From Williamsia sp. (GTDB lineage Bacteria; Bacteroidota; Bacteroidia; Chitinophagales; Chitinophagaceae): 64,000 bases of DNA. The stretch covers positions 1-64,000 of the forward strand of contig JADCRZ010000003.1 of NCBI GenBank assembly GCA_015069695.1, given 5' to 3'. The first letter of the stretch is position 1; each line of letters opens with the position of its first letter. This document shows positions 51,352 to 60,571 of the stretch, one piece after another. Both the position numbers and the translations under genes were made by a program. Under the pieces are notes generated by a model, which worked only from the letters and a program-made list of their open reading frames with translations, searched no databases and was not told the origin of the DNA.

Positions 51352-52362
51352 ATGAGAATCACACCTATTGGCAGAATCACAATATTTCTAATATTAGGTT
51401 TGGCCACTTTTTTTCTGCTTAAGCGGTTTTCAGAAAAAAATATCGAAAAATCTACAGACAAACATGATTCGACCGTTAATCCTATTGATTCACCACGTCA
51501 AGGAAAGACAGGTCAAAAGGTTGATGGGAATGTGAAAGAAAAGAGCCGCAGCTTCGATTATACACCGGAGATGCCTGTAAATGGTACCCTTAGAGGGGTG
51601 GTGGAAGTAGGAGCAACCGGATTCAATGCATTTGTTATTGAAATGGATAAGCAAAAGCGCTGGAAGATGATATCGAAAGATTTCGGTCGGTCGCTTGCAT
51701 ACGAAAATCTGGCTACCACCGACGACATCAGGATCGGACTAAAAAAATTTTTTTCCACCATGTTCGATCAGGGCGTTCTTAGCCGGAATATGCATTTTGT
51801 TATATCCTCAGGCGCACAGAGAGAGCCTAAAACACTTGTAATCAGCAACGAGCTTAAGAAAATGGGGTATATAGTAAATCTCGTAACAGCAGAACAGGAA
51901 GGCAAGTTCGCTCTAAGAGCCACTGTTCCTCTTCCCTACCAGCAAAATTCTTTTCTGGTTGACATCGGTTCCGGTACCACCAAAATATCCTGGGAAGAAG
52001 ATGACCGGTTAAGGGCGCTTGGAGCCGATGGTTCGAAGTACTATGAACATGGCAGATCGGATGCAGATGTATATGATGAGGTGAAGGGGCAAGCAGCACA
52101 TGTGCCAGGCAAAAAAACAAATACTTGCTTTATCATCGGCGGGGTACCCTACTCTTTATCATTACAAAGCCGGGCAAGTCCGGAAGAGCGTTATACGATC
52201 CTGGACAATCCAGGCAGATACAAAGCTGCCGATAAGAAAATGGCTTGCGGACTAAACATTTATAAAGCAGTTGCAGATGCAACAGGATGTAACAATTTCG
52301 TATTCGATGCGGATGCGAACTTCACGATTGGTTTTTTGCTAAGTCTGCGAGAAAGAGAGTAG
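51352..52362 (+). CDS. Membrane-anchored Ppx/GppA-like ASKHA protein
   Basis: A 336-residue protein from ATG 51352. One N-terminal membrane helix (about 8-24) is followed by a low-complexity linker and an ASKHA (actin/Hsp70/sugar-kinase) nucleotide-binding core: phosphate-1 GVVEVGATGFNAFVIE (about 82-97), a Ppx-like TAEQEGKFALRA (179-190) and phosphate-2 FLVDIGSGTTKISW (201-214). Exopolyphosphatase/GppA enzymes hydrolyse polyphosphate or pppGpp; this protein is shorter and lacks their C-terminal HD domain, so substrate and activity are uncertain. It is the last plus-strand gene before the convergent cytoskeletal operon, with 32 bp between the stops. A fixed membrane tether is unusual for this fold. 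Confidence 0.72.
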   Translation: MRITPIGRITIFLILGLATFFLLKRFSEKNIEKSTDKHDSTVNPIDSPRQGKTGQKVDGNVKEKSRSFDYTPEMPVNGTLRGVVEVGATGFNAFVIEMDKQKRWKMISKDFGRSLAYENLATTDDIRIGLKKFFSTMFDQGVLSRNMHFVISSGAQREPKTLVISNELKKMGYIVNLVTAEQEGKFALRATVPLPYQQNSFLVDIGSGTTKISWEEDDRLRALGADGSKYYEHGRSDADVYDEVKGQAAHVPGKKTNTCFIIGGVPYSLSLQSRASPEERYTILDNPGRYKAADKKMACGLNIYKAVADATGCNNFVFDADANFTIGFLLSLRERE

Positions 52363-52394
52363 CTGCAAGAACAACTCTTTTTTGGAGCTTACAG

Positions 52395-53558
52395 CTAATC
52401 TTTTATTGTGCCATACCTTTTGTCGATAGCCTGCAGGATCAGTTCATCATTTTTTTGCAGCGCTACTTTGAAAGTATCCAGACGTTTTTGCAGATATACA
52501 AAAAAGCGTTCATCCAACTCTTCAATCTTTGGGGCATGCGTAAGTACAACTTGATCTAAATGAGTTTTAATCTGGTTCAGCGATTGTACGAGCTGGGTTG
52601 TGAGATGTCCACTATCCTTGAAATTCTGATTAAACTCTTTAAAACCATCTGCGAATCGGCCATCTCGCTCTATTACGCGGTTTAGTTCTTTGTACAAAAC
52701 AATACTCCTGTTCAAGGTTGCATTAAGCATACTTGCCAAGTTGGAAAATTGAGACAAGTCGCCCGAAGCCTCCTCCATACTTTTCTTTACATCCTGGTAA
52801 AAAGTTCCGTTCCTTATAATGATTTCGTCAATGTTAAGTTTTTGAATCAATTGTTGATACTCCACTTGGTGGGAAACCAGGGCGTTTAAACTATCGGATG
52901 TGGTTGTTAAAACATCCAAGTTTTCTTTTAACCGCATTGTATTGGTCTGAAAATGATCATTGAAAGCATGAATAGCGCCGGTCATAGCTTGTAAGGTTGC
53001 GGCCAGGTCATTTTGGGAATGGTTGAAAAATTTCAAAGAAATGAAATTGAGAAAGTGCCCTTTGTTCTCTTCTGTTGACTGCATGGCGCTAAGAAGCCAA
53101 AAAACTTCAATGGTAATCATGGAAAAACACAAGAAGAAGGCAAACTTTACATGAAGATCATTAAAGTAAGAAGCCGCGCTAAAGCTGCTGCTAGAAATCT
53201 CAAGAAAATAGTACGACGCGATAAAAAAGAAACTGACAACTATATGCCAGCTCATATTGGCAATGATGCTTAAACGCGCTTGGTAAAGAGCCTGGCTAAC
53301 TATTTTATCGATCTGCTGCGTATGGTTGATCAGCTTATTGCCAAAATCCATCTCCAAAAATTGGTTTGCCTTTGCCACAATGGCATCAAACAGTTTATTC
53401 TGCGTACTGTTTTGCTGCAATGCATTGGCATCATCGACAGTTAATACCGTATCGTAGTCAGGGATTCCATTGCTTGCTGATTTAAAAATGTTTTTATATT
53501 TATTAATCAATATTATTATATAGACAAACAAAAACAGATGAATGAATATAGTGATCAT
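52395..53558 (-). CDS. Membrane protein with long coiled-coil tail
   Basis: A 387-residue protein. An N-terminal membrane helix (IFIHLFLFVYIIILINKY) is followed by about 80 soluble residues, two closely spaced central helices (MSWHIVVSFFFIASYYFLEI and FAFFLCFSMITIEVFWLL), and then about 210 residues of charged helices with heptad-like spacing, ending in DKRYGTIKD. No known family was recognised; the layout of membrane helices plus a long cytoplasmic coiled coil recalls MotA/TolQ/ZorA-type proteins, but no sequence motif supports that. It is last in the minus-strand operon, 14 bp after the preceding coiled-coil gene. Confidence 0.65.
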   Translation of the reverse strand: MITIFIHLFLFVYIIILINKYKNIFKSASNGIPDYDTVLTVDDANALQQNSTQNKLFDAIVAKANQFLEMDFGNKLINHTQQIDKIVSQALYQARLSIIANMSWHIVVSFFFIASYYFLEISSSSFSAASYFNDLHVKFAFFLCFSMITIEVFWLLSAMQSTEENKGHFLNFISLKFFNHSQNDLAATLQAMTGAIHAFNDHFQTNTMRLKENLDVLTTTSDSLNALVSHQVEYQQLIQKLNIDEIIIRNGTFYQDVKKSMEEASGDLSQFSNLASMLNATLNRSIVLYKELNRVIERDGRFADGFKEFNQNFKDSGHLTTQLVQSLNQIKTHLDQVVLTHAPKIEELDERFFVYLQKRLDTFKVALQKNDELILQAIDKRYGTIKD

Positions 53559-53572
53559 ACACGTAAACGGAT

Positions 53573-54964
53573 TTATACAAAACGAACACTTGCTTTTTGC
53601 TTAATTTGCCATTGCCCGCTAGCATTCTTGTTAACTAGGCCTGACTCCACCAGCTCCAAATCTGCGGGCGTCCGCACCTCGAACTTATTTTCAATTGAGC
53701 AAAACATTTCAAGAGAAGGTATCGCACTTAGCAGCGCGACTTGTTTCTTATCATTGAGGCGATAAATCCCCTCGTTTTTACCCTCCTCATGCTCAATAAT
53801 TACAAAAGCATTTTTATCATCTAGATCTACCTCTTTGGTGAAGATGTTGTTGTTGGGTAAATTGAAGTAAGATGTTTGAATCCCAGGTATAAGTGCTTCA
53901 TGGAGAAAGGGGGAAGCTACCGGTGGTGCTATCTCTGTTAAATTTTCTTTTAATGCCGCGACTAACCTATCGTTTTCGGATTTTAAGATAGCCAATTGAT
54001 CATTAAGACTAGATACTTGTGTTTCTAATTCATTATTCTTTTTTACAAGATTATTCTTATCGGCTTCAAGAGCATTAAGCTTGGATTCCAATGTGTTTAT
54101 CAACTCTTTTATCTTGTCTATTGTAGAAATAGTAGAATCGTTCTTTCTATTCATGTAATGATTGATTTCTAAGTATTTTTTTCTATATAGTTTTAAATCT
54201 TTTGAAATTCTTGAAAAGTGATGTTGATAAACGTAATAAAGTAAAACACCTAATAGAATAAGTGAAAAAAGCCCGCTTATTGAAAGACCAGAACTACTCT
54301 TAATTGATTTGCTTCTGGGAATAATTAGTTTGGCTACTACTTGCTTCTTGGTCTCGCCCATTAATTTGACTTGTAAGACAGTAGTATCGTTCTTTATTTC
54401 AAAGAACTCTTTTGTATCAACTAAAGCAATCGAATCACATTTAGAACATTTGAATTTAACCACAGTACTATCGGCAAAAATAATATCTATACTCCCGCTT
54501 TTCTTTATCGTGCTCAAGTGCGCATTACATACATCTTTCAAGTCACTCAAAAACTGCAAAGTCTTAGGCTTTACAAATGTCTTTTTGTTACGATCTTCCC
54601 TTTTCTGATCTAACAGAATAGAATCGATTAATTTTAATATATGCTCATAGTTACTCTTAACAGGATTAGAGGTAAACTCCTGAGACATCATGGCTAGAAT
54701 AGACGCAGTTTCTTTACTTCTCCTCCTCTTAGAACTATCGCAATCTTTACAGTCATTGTAAGAAGTTATTTTAATCTCAAGATTTTGCTTATTGATAGTA
54801 TCAGAACCCTTTTTTAAAGGGACATCGTTATCCTTTAAGTTAACAATTTTGAGTAGTAACTCATTATTTTGTATATTCTGTGCAGCAATAAAACTATATG
54901 AACTTAGAATCAGTAGTACTACAATTGCTATTCTAACTTTTATAAGTAAGCAAATCCGTATCAT
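53573..54964 (-). CDS. Secreted/membrane protein with central TM and coiled coil
   Basis: A 463-residue protein with a signal peptide (IAIVVLLILSSYSFIAAQ), a periplasmic-type domain of about 190 residues with two CxxC-like pairs (DCKDCD, KCSKCD), a membrane helix (GLFSLILLGVLLYYVYQ, about 230-247), a coiled coil (about 285-345) and a cytoplasmic C-terminal domain (FNLPNNNIFTKEVDLDDKNAF onwards). The arrangement links an envelope domain to a cytoplasmic one. No family was recognised. It follows the actin-like gene by 73 bp and precedes the coiled-coil membrane gene by 14 bp, so it may connect the cytoskeletal proteins with the envelope; that is inference. Confidence 0.68.
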   Translation of the reverse strand: MIRICLLIKVRIAIVVLLILSSYSFIAAQNIQNNELLLKIVNLKDNDVPLKKGSDTINKQNLEIKITSYNDCKDCDSSKRRRSKETASILAMMSQEFTSNPVKSNYEHILKLIDSILLDQKREDRNKKTFVKPKTLQFLSDLKDVCNAHLSTIKKSGSIDIIFADSTVVKFKCSKCDSIALVDTKEFFEIKNDTTVLQVKLMGETKKQVVAKLIIPRSKSIKSSSGLSISGLFSLILLGVLLYYVYQHHFSRISKDLKLYRKKYLEINHYMNRKNDSTISTIDKIKELINTLESKLNALEADKNNLVKKNNELETQVSSLNDQLAILKSENDRLVAALKENLTEIAPPVASPFLHEALIPGIQTSYFNLPNNNIFTKEVDLDDKNAFVIIEHEEGKNEGIYRLNDKKQVALLSAIPSLEMFCSIENKFEVRTPADLELVESGLVNKNASGQWQIKQKASVRFV

Positions 54965-55037
54965 TTGTTAAACTTTTTTTACAAGCATATATTTGTATAA
55001 TCGAATCACTTGTGAAGTTTGACATAAAGAAAATTTC

Positions 55038-58000
55038 TCACTTATTATCTGGATACTTTTCAGCCAAATACTCACTCAGCCGACTAATCGCTCCCATCAC
55101 AGGATAAAAGAACACTGTTTCGTAAAGAGTATCTTGTACATCTGCCAGCTCTAATCTGTTAAACATACCTGCATTAAAATCAGCTTCTACCAGGCTGTCA
55201 TCTTTGAGGATAGGGTATAAGTCATCCAGGTTTACAATTACACCAAAATTTGCCTTGTAATTGATCCGCTTGTTCAGCTCACCTAAAAAGAAGTCTACGA
55301 ATTCGTAATAATTGGAATTTTGTGCTTTGAAGCTCAACTTTTGTGGCCCATCCTGAAAATTCTGGTAAGTAAGATTATTGATGACCTGCTCATCTGTTAC
55401 CATGTTATTGTATACATCATACAGCTTTTCACCTACCAAAATTTTTGCCTGTGCTTCCTGATTTATTTGCTTTTGTTCTTTCCATAAACCGCCTTGCGCT
55501 GTTGCTTCTTTGGGTTGCGGTGTTGTATGAACTTTTATAGTAAAGTTTATTCCATTCGTAAAGGCCTTTTTGTAGATTTCCGTTATAAATCGGGAAACAG
55601 GTGAATTATTGGCATCAGGCACAGGGTCTATCAGATTGAGTATACGGCTTCCATTACCGCTCATGCATATATGACGCGGAGCCGGTAAATTCAAATACCG
55701 TATATAATGTGCATAATGGTAATGCAAAGCGCCCAAATAAAACAGAAACACAACTTTAAACGGCGACTTTTCGTTTCGCAAATGATCGGCGAATTGCAGC
55801 TCCGGTCTGGAAAAATAAAAGCTTATGACATCTTCCGAACGGGTGGTGGAACTTGAATTGAAATACCATTCGTGCAATGATTTCATCTGACCTCCAGCAT
55901 CCTTGAGGTCATCTGTTTGTCCATTCGAGATAAATGCCTCTATGAGTTCTTTGATCATTGGACGGTAATACTTTAAAATCGGATTGTTCTTTTGAAAGGT
56001 TCTGTTTCTGAACTCACCGAAAAGCACTCTGCTTGCCATAAGGGAAGATGTGCTGTATAAAGGTTGATCATTGTAAAACAGTAGCACATCGGTAGTCCCA
56101 CCCCCGATATCCATACTTAAAACAGGCTCGTTCCCTCCAAATCTGCCTGTCGCCGAGTGAATATAGTAAGGAGCTTCAGACTCAGTGATGCATATCGGGG
56201 CCGTGATTGAATCGAAGATCCTTCGATACAAGGAACTCCACTGCCGGGATAGGTTTTGAATCTGAAAATTGCTCATGCTTAAAGGCTTGAACCAGATCAA
56301 TCGGCTCTGTGCGGGGTTTCCACCATTCAACAGGATTTTTGTCCTGATCATATAAAGCAACGTCTCAAAAAAAACGTTGATTCTCTTTTCATCAAAAGTC
56401 GCGGGTTTCGGATTATTCCACTTGATACCCGTATGAATTTTCACATCCGTTGACTGGTAATGTTTGCCAAAAGCAAAAGGTATATTGGAGTTGGCCAAGT
56501 TAATTTGCTGCGCATTTGTAATATATCCGGCCTCTGCAACAGCTGTTTGAAACGGCATGTTATAGCCCGATGCTTCGATACCCATAACACTTGGCGTAAC
56601 TTCATCCCGTTGTATTCTTGTAAGGACACCCAGTATCAAAGAGCCCATTTCAAGGTTCTCATACTTTTTTGTTATTCCGCCACCGCTCCTGGACTGAACA
56701 GGTTTATCCAACCGCACCAATTGTATCTCTGTTTCTTTGATATCAAAACTCACTGCATTGGCCCCTGCCTGCCGGTAAGCCACGTAAGTATTGCTTGTTC
56801 CAAAATCAATGGCCACATCGAAGCTGAGATTGCCCAAATCCTTTGACGCCAAAGACCAATCAGGCATGATGGTAGCAGCGTAGGTAACAATGCCATTGAT
56901 CTTGATCTGGATAAAGTCGAATTCCTGATTTAAAATATGATATTTTGAGTTACGAGACCGTTGAGTGACCTGATTATCTACTGGCCGGTTGGCTTCAGGC
57001 AACGGTACTGGCAAAGCGGAAGAAGGAATCCTGTAGAATTCAACATTTACCTCATGCTCGTTGTCCGGTCTGGTGACGACACCAAGCTTATAAAAATCAT
57101 TATATGGTGACGATTGGTCCAACCTTACCGGCCTCATTTTTAAAAACGGGAACAGCATAAGACCGAAGTCCTCTTCTACAATGTATCCCATATTTGCAGT
57201 TCCGTTGCTGGAAGCTTTGTTGCCCCTTATTTGCTGGTGGGTGGGAAAGATTCCGGGTGTTTTTTGAAAATCGCGCGAAAGTGTAATGAACGGTTGGGCA
57301 GGCCGGTTTATAGGTATATTCAGTTCTACCCGGATGGTAAACTCCTTGCGCGTGATCCTGAGGTTCCGTTTCAGATCGGAGAAAGTGAAATATTCAAAAT
57401 AAAGGGGCTTGATGGGCAGGAGAAAGCAAAAAGGGTTTGCATCATTGAACCCTACGCTGTTGCCTATGATAAAAGCTGCATCGTTTATGGGATACGGAAG
57501 TTTTACAAGATATTCTTCAATAAAGTCGCCGGCAGCAAGAAAAGGATGCTTGATATTGTATACGGGCAGGCGTCTTTCATCAAGTGGTATTACTTCACCG
57601 TTTTCATCAACAACATCTATCGGAACTTTGGTATCGCTGAGAAAGGGTTTGCCGTCAAGATAGATGCCGGTCGCCCCTGATTGCAATACCAACGGATACT
57701 TTTCTGCTGCATCCGCACTCTGCTTGGTTGGCCTGATGAGAAACTGACAGGTAGTATCTACTTTCAATGTATCAACAGGCAAAGAGAACAGCAGGTGATT
57801 TGTGATGCCATTCTGAAAATTCAATTGCAGTACTTGCCCTATGCTGTTTTGAACAAGATGACTGTATTCGTTTACAAAACTCGCAGGCTGGTAAGTTGCT
57901 AACCAAATGGGATTTAATTTAGAAGCATAATAAGGCGAGGTCTGTAAGTTATTATACACATAGTTAAAAAAATTGACAAAGAAATAGCTGATACTGTCCT

Positions 58001-58649
58001 GATACGCTTTAATCAATTTCCAGATAAACACCTGAAATTTATCATTTCTATCTTTCAGCGGTGTAGGCGTTGTAAAGAACGGCTTTCCTTGTGAATTGTT
58101 CAGCGGCAGGTTGGCAAGATTGGGAGAAGTAAAAAAGCCCGTAAAAGGACTCGAGCCGGCGAAAACAACCCCGTTGTGGCTGATCAAATAAATCTGGCTG
58201 ATGGCCTTTATTTTGGGATTGCTGTCCTTGTTTAAGTATAAGTCCAGGGTACGGGCGAGTAGTTGGTGGCCGGTAGAAGGCGATTTTTTTATATCCGCTA
58301 CATTAGCAGTTTTATCCCAAACATGAAAGTCGAGCCCGTAATGTTGATTCCAGGTAAACAGTATTTCCCAAACATCCAAACAGTCAGATACAAGTTTATG
58401 GTACACAGTTGACTGGTTGGTAGCATCGTTTCGGTTGTCATCCACGAATTTGAAAGCTGTGTCAACCAAATGCATGCGGGCCAATGGAGATGGAACCGAT
58501 GAAATATTTCGATCTGCACTGGCTCCAGCAACATCCTCGATGTCGTCGGAGCTGCTTTCATTGTATCCGTTGAAAGCGTGCCAGTTTGTTTGGTTTGAAA
58601 CCGGAGCTGTCTCATTCTTCTCTTTCAGGCGAGCGTCAAGGGTCGACAT
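55038..58649 (-). CDS. Giant actin/Hsp70-fold protein, SrfB-like
   Basis: A 1203-residue cytoplasmic protein. The N-terminal 600 residues match no family I recognise. The second half is an ASKHA ATPase: phosphate-1 FDVAIDFGTSNTYVAY (about 605-620), phosphate-2 VLSMDIGGGTTDVLLF (about 845-860) and an adenosine motif HICMSGNGSRIL (about 990). Size and architecture resemble the SrfB family of large Hsp70-like proteins, but that assignment is by look only. Its operon partners are a tubulin-like GTPase, a vWA protein and an RDD membrane protein. A role as ATP-driven scaffold or filament at the membrane is inference. It is separated from the RDD gene by 12 bp. Confidence 0.78.
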   Translation of the reverse strand: MSTLDARLKEKNETAPVSNQTNWHAFNGYNESSSDDIEDVAGASADRNISSVPSPLARMHLVDTAFKFVDDNRNDATNQSTVYHKLVSDCLDVWEILFTWNQHYGLDFHVWDKTANVADIKKSPSTGHQLLARTLDLYLNKDSNPKIKAISQIYLISHNGVVFAGSSPFTGFFTSPNLANLPLNNSQGKPFFTTPTPLKDRNDKFQVFIWKLIKAYQDSISYFFVNFFNYVYNNLQTSPYYASKLNPIWLATYQPASFVNEYSHLVQNSIGQVLQLNFQNGITNHLLFSLPVDTLKVDTTCQFLIRPTKQSADAAEKYPLVLQSGATGIYLDGKPFLSDTKVPIDVVDENGEVIPLDERRLPVYNIKHPFLAAGDFIEEYLVKLPYPINDAAFIIGNSVGFNDANPFCFLLPIKPLYFEYFTFSDLKRNLRITRKEFTIRVELNIPINRPAQPFITLSRDFQKTPGIFPTHQQIRGNKASSNGTANMGYIVEEDFGLMLFPFLKMRPVRLDQSSPYNDFYKLGVVTRPDNEHEVNVEFYRIPSSALPVPLPEANRPVDNQVTQRSRNSKYHILNQEFDFIQIKINGIVTYAATIMPDWSLASKDLGNLSFDVAIDFGTSNTYVAYRQAGANAVSFDIKETEIQLVRLDKPVQSRSGGGITKKYENLEMGSLILGVLTRIQRDEVTPSVMGIEASGYNMPFQTAVAEAGYITNAQQINLANSNIPFAFGKHYQSTDVKIHTGIKWNNPKPATFDEKRINVFFETLLYMIRTKILLNGGNPAQSRLIWFKPLSMSNFQIQNLSRQWSSLYRRIFDSITAPICITESEAPYYIHSATGRFGGNEPVLSMDIGGGTTDVLLFYNDQPLYSTSSLMASRVLFGEFRNRTFQKNNPILKYYRPMIKELIEAFISNGQTDDLKDAGGQMKSLHEWYFNSSSTTRSEDVISFYFSRPELQFADHLRNEKSPFKVVFLFYLGALHYHYAHYIRYLNLPAPRHICMSGNGSRILNLIDPVPDANNSPVSRFITEIYKKAFTNGINFTIKVHTTPQPKEATAQGGLWKEQKQINQEAQAKILVGEKLYDVYNNMVTDEQVINNLTYQNFQDGPQKLSFKAQNSNYYEFVDFFLGELNKRINYKANFGVIVNLDDLYPILKDDSLVEADFNAGMFNRLELADVQDTLYETVFFYPVMGAISRLSEYLAEKYPDNK

Positions 58650-58661
58650 AATTGCTGCTTT

Positions 58662-59048
58662 TTATTTTCTGATAACTTTTGTGTTTGCGAAAAAATCATG
58701 CAAACAGCGCTTATCGTTGTTTACAAAGTAGAGTATAAAACCAACAGGCAAAAAAAGCTTTCCCACAAAACGAACAGATGTATTCAGCACATTTACTTTT
58801 CGATAGTTGCTGCTTGTAACACCGATACCAATTATCTTTTTTCCCAACGTTTGTCCACCTGCACTATAGGTTTCAAGAACAGAGAAATACAAGTATGCAA
58901 GCAGGAAGAGAAAAAAAGTAAACTCATGTTTATAAGTTCCTTCAGTAATTTTATTCAAGCTATACGCAAACAACAACGCCAACGGGATTACAAGAATCAT
59001 ATCGATAGCCAGGGCAATTACACGTTGCAGGAAAGTGGCGTAATACAT
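58662..59048 (-). CDS. RDD-family membrane protein
   Basis: A 128-residue protein with three to four membrane helices and the RDD pattern: RVIALAIDMILVIPL (Arg and Asp of the first helix), then SAGGQTLGKKIIGIGV and a late FVGKLFLPVGFILYFVNNDKRCLHDFFANTKVI. RDD proteins are small membrane proteins, often transport- or anchor-related, with no common function. It lies between the tubulin-like gene (15 bp) and the actin-like gene (12 bp), so it is probably the membrane-embedded part of that system. Confidence 0.85.
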   Translation of the reverse strand: MYYATFLQRVIALAIDMILVIPLALLFAYSLNKITEGTYKHEFTFFLFLLAYLYFSVLETYSAGGQTLGKKIIGIGVTSSNYRKVNVLNTSVRFVGKLFLPVGFILYFVNNDKRCLHDFFANTKVIRK

Positions 59049-59063
59049 TTCTTTGGCTTTACT

Positions 59064-60542
59064 TTAAATATGTTTCCACTCTTCAGCAAAGGTTTTTGAG
59101 CATAGATATGAAACTTCGCTGTAAAGATGATTGTCCTTTCCGGCGAGGCCGCTTACATCACCATCAAAGTGATTGAACGAGTCTACTATAGAATGAGGCA
59201 ATCTGTTAAACAATCCCTTGGCGCTTATGGGAATATCCTTTACCAGGTAAGGCAACTTTTTTTCATCTTCAAACTCTTTGATCTGATCTATAGAAGGTTT
59301 AGTTTCAAAAGGCAGGAACTTAGGGTCGCCGCCATTGATGTCCAATCCATGCAGCCAATCGAGAAAAAGCCCTTGAAAGACCAGCATCTGCTTTATGAAA
59401 TCACCGTTCTCGAAGCCGGGTTTAAAGCTGATGCTGTGAATCCTTATCTGTCTGTTTCTTTTTACAAAATTCTCCCCTGTAAAGAAGCCTGTCAGGCATG
59501 AATAGTAAAACAATACAAGTGGCCGCTTGATCCAAACGGCCGTTTTACCGTCCAGGTTGGCAAGATTTAGAACACCCTGTTTTTCACTAAACCCAAACTT
59601 GAAAAACTCGCGGCGTGGAAGATAATCACTGTAGTTAGCATAAGGAACAAAGTCTTCTTCAGCTTTTGAAAGAAAATGAAAGATCGACGTGGCCCCCATC
59701 AATTCAATAGCATGTGGCAGGTTCTTTTGGCTTTGTCCACCTTCCCTATTTTCGTATTGAGTTGTACTGTTGTAACCTATGTAATACACAGTATTGGCCT
59801 CAATAAGATTCTTATCGTAATACTTAAGTGCAGCAATAGACTTCGTGATAAAGCTTTGAGAGTTGATCAAGCTTTTCTCATCTTCCTTTACGTTGAAGTA
59901 CGGTAGCACAGATAGCATACCAATAGGAGCATTGGCCAGAGCACCGCTGCCTGCCCGTATGTTTTTGAGTAACAACGGCAGTCCGGATGCACCTGTACCG
60001 CCAAAAATAGAGCCGATTATAAAGACTCTGTCGCCGGCTTGAAATTGATTTTTAAAGTTGATGAAAGCTATATTTCGTTCAAACTGGTTTAAAACGATGG
60101 TACCTATACTCGGCACCCCTTTGAACCCTTTTTCCAGCTTCATCTGCAGATCATTGTCATTGTACAAGAGCCTCATCAGCTGCTGGTCATCCGGATTGGG
60201 TAAACTGTTTAACTGAATAGAATTTGCCAGTGTATCATTTTCAGGCGACTGGATCTGAAGCTTGAAGTCCTTTTGCGTTCCTTCCAGCCTGCTCAAAGGG
60301 TAGCGGAAAAACGGAGAAGTTCCGGTAGTGCTCTTCAAGCTTGCATTCAGCGCTTCGTACGTTTGGAGCGCCTGGATACAAGTTGCGGTATTGCCATTCT
60401 TTTCATCCAGGTCTATGATGACCGGAACAAAGCTCCATTTCTTGAGTTCGTTCCAGGCACAGCCTGCTCCAATCAGATAAGTAAAACTTTCCAATACACG
60501 GGTACCCGATCCTCCGATGGAAAATATATAGCAAGTAGGCAT
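59064..60542 (-). CDS. Tubulin/FtsZ-like GTPase-fold protein
   Basis: A 492-residue protein with a tubulin-superfamily N-terminal domain. It begins with CYIFSIGGSGTRVLESF, the first nucleotide-binding loop, and carries the signature loop FIIGSIFGGTGASGLPLL (GGTGASG at 181-187, compare GGGTGTG of FtsZ). IDLDEKNGNT near 43-52 also fits. The C-terminal half has no recognised domain. It is longer than FtsZ and clearly not the division FtsZ. Distant FtsZ-like families encoded with vWA proteins and membrane proteins have been described in bacteria and proposed to remodel membranes; this gene sits in just such a cluster. The polymerising T7 loop could not be identified, so filament formation is uncertain. 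Confidence 0.8.
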   Translation of the reverse strand: MPTCYIFSIGGSGTRVLESFTYLIGAGCAWNELKKWSFVPVIIDLDEKNGNTATCIQALQTYEALNASLKSTTGTSPFFRYPLSRLEGTQKDFKLQIQSPENDTLANSIQLNSLPNPDDQQLMRLLYNDNDLQMKLEKGFKGVPSIGTIVLNQFERNIAFINFKNQFQAGDRVFIIGSIFGGTGASGLPLLLKNIRAGSGALANAPIGMLSVLPYFNVKEDEKSLINSQSFITKSIAALKYYDKNLIEANTVYYIGYNSTTQYENREGGQSQKNLPHAIELMGATSIFHFLSKAEEDFVPYANYSDYLPRREFFKFGFSEKQGVLNLANLDGKTAVWIKRPLVLFYYSCLTGFFTGENFVKRNRQIRIHSISFKPGFENGDFIKQMLVFQGLFLDWLHGLDINGGDPKFLPFETKPSIDQIKEFEDEKKLPYLVKDIPISAKGLFNRLPHSIVDSFNHFDGDVSGLAGKDNHLYSEVSYLCSKTFAEEWKHI

Positions 60543-60571
60543 ATTATTAGGGATTTACTAAGAAGGAAAAT

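Noticed and set aside
51162-51422. Plus-strand reading frame of 86 codons
   Set aside because: It overlaps the ASKHA gene start, has no domain and lacks protein-like character.
52395-53558. Zorya-type defence protein ZorA
   Set aside because: Membrane helices plus a coiled-coil tail look similar, but no MotA-like motif is visible and no ZorB, ZorC or ZorD is nearby.
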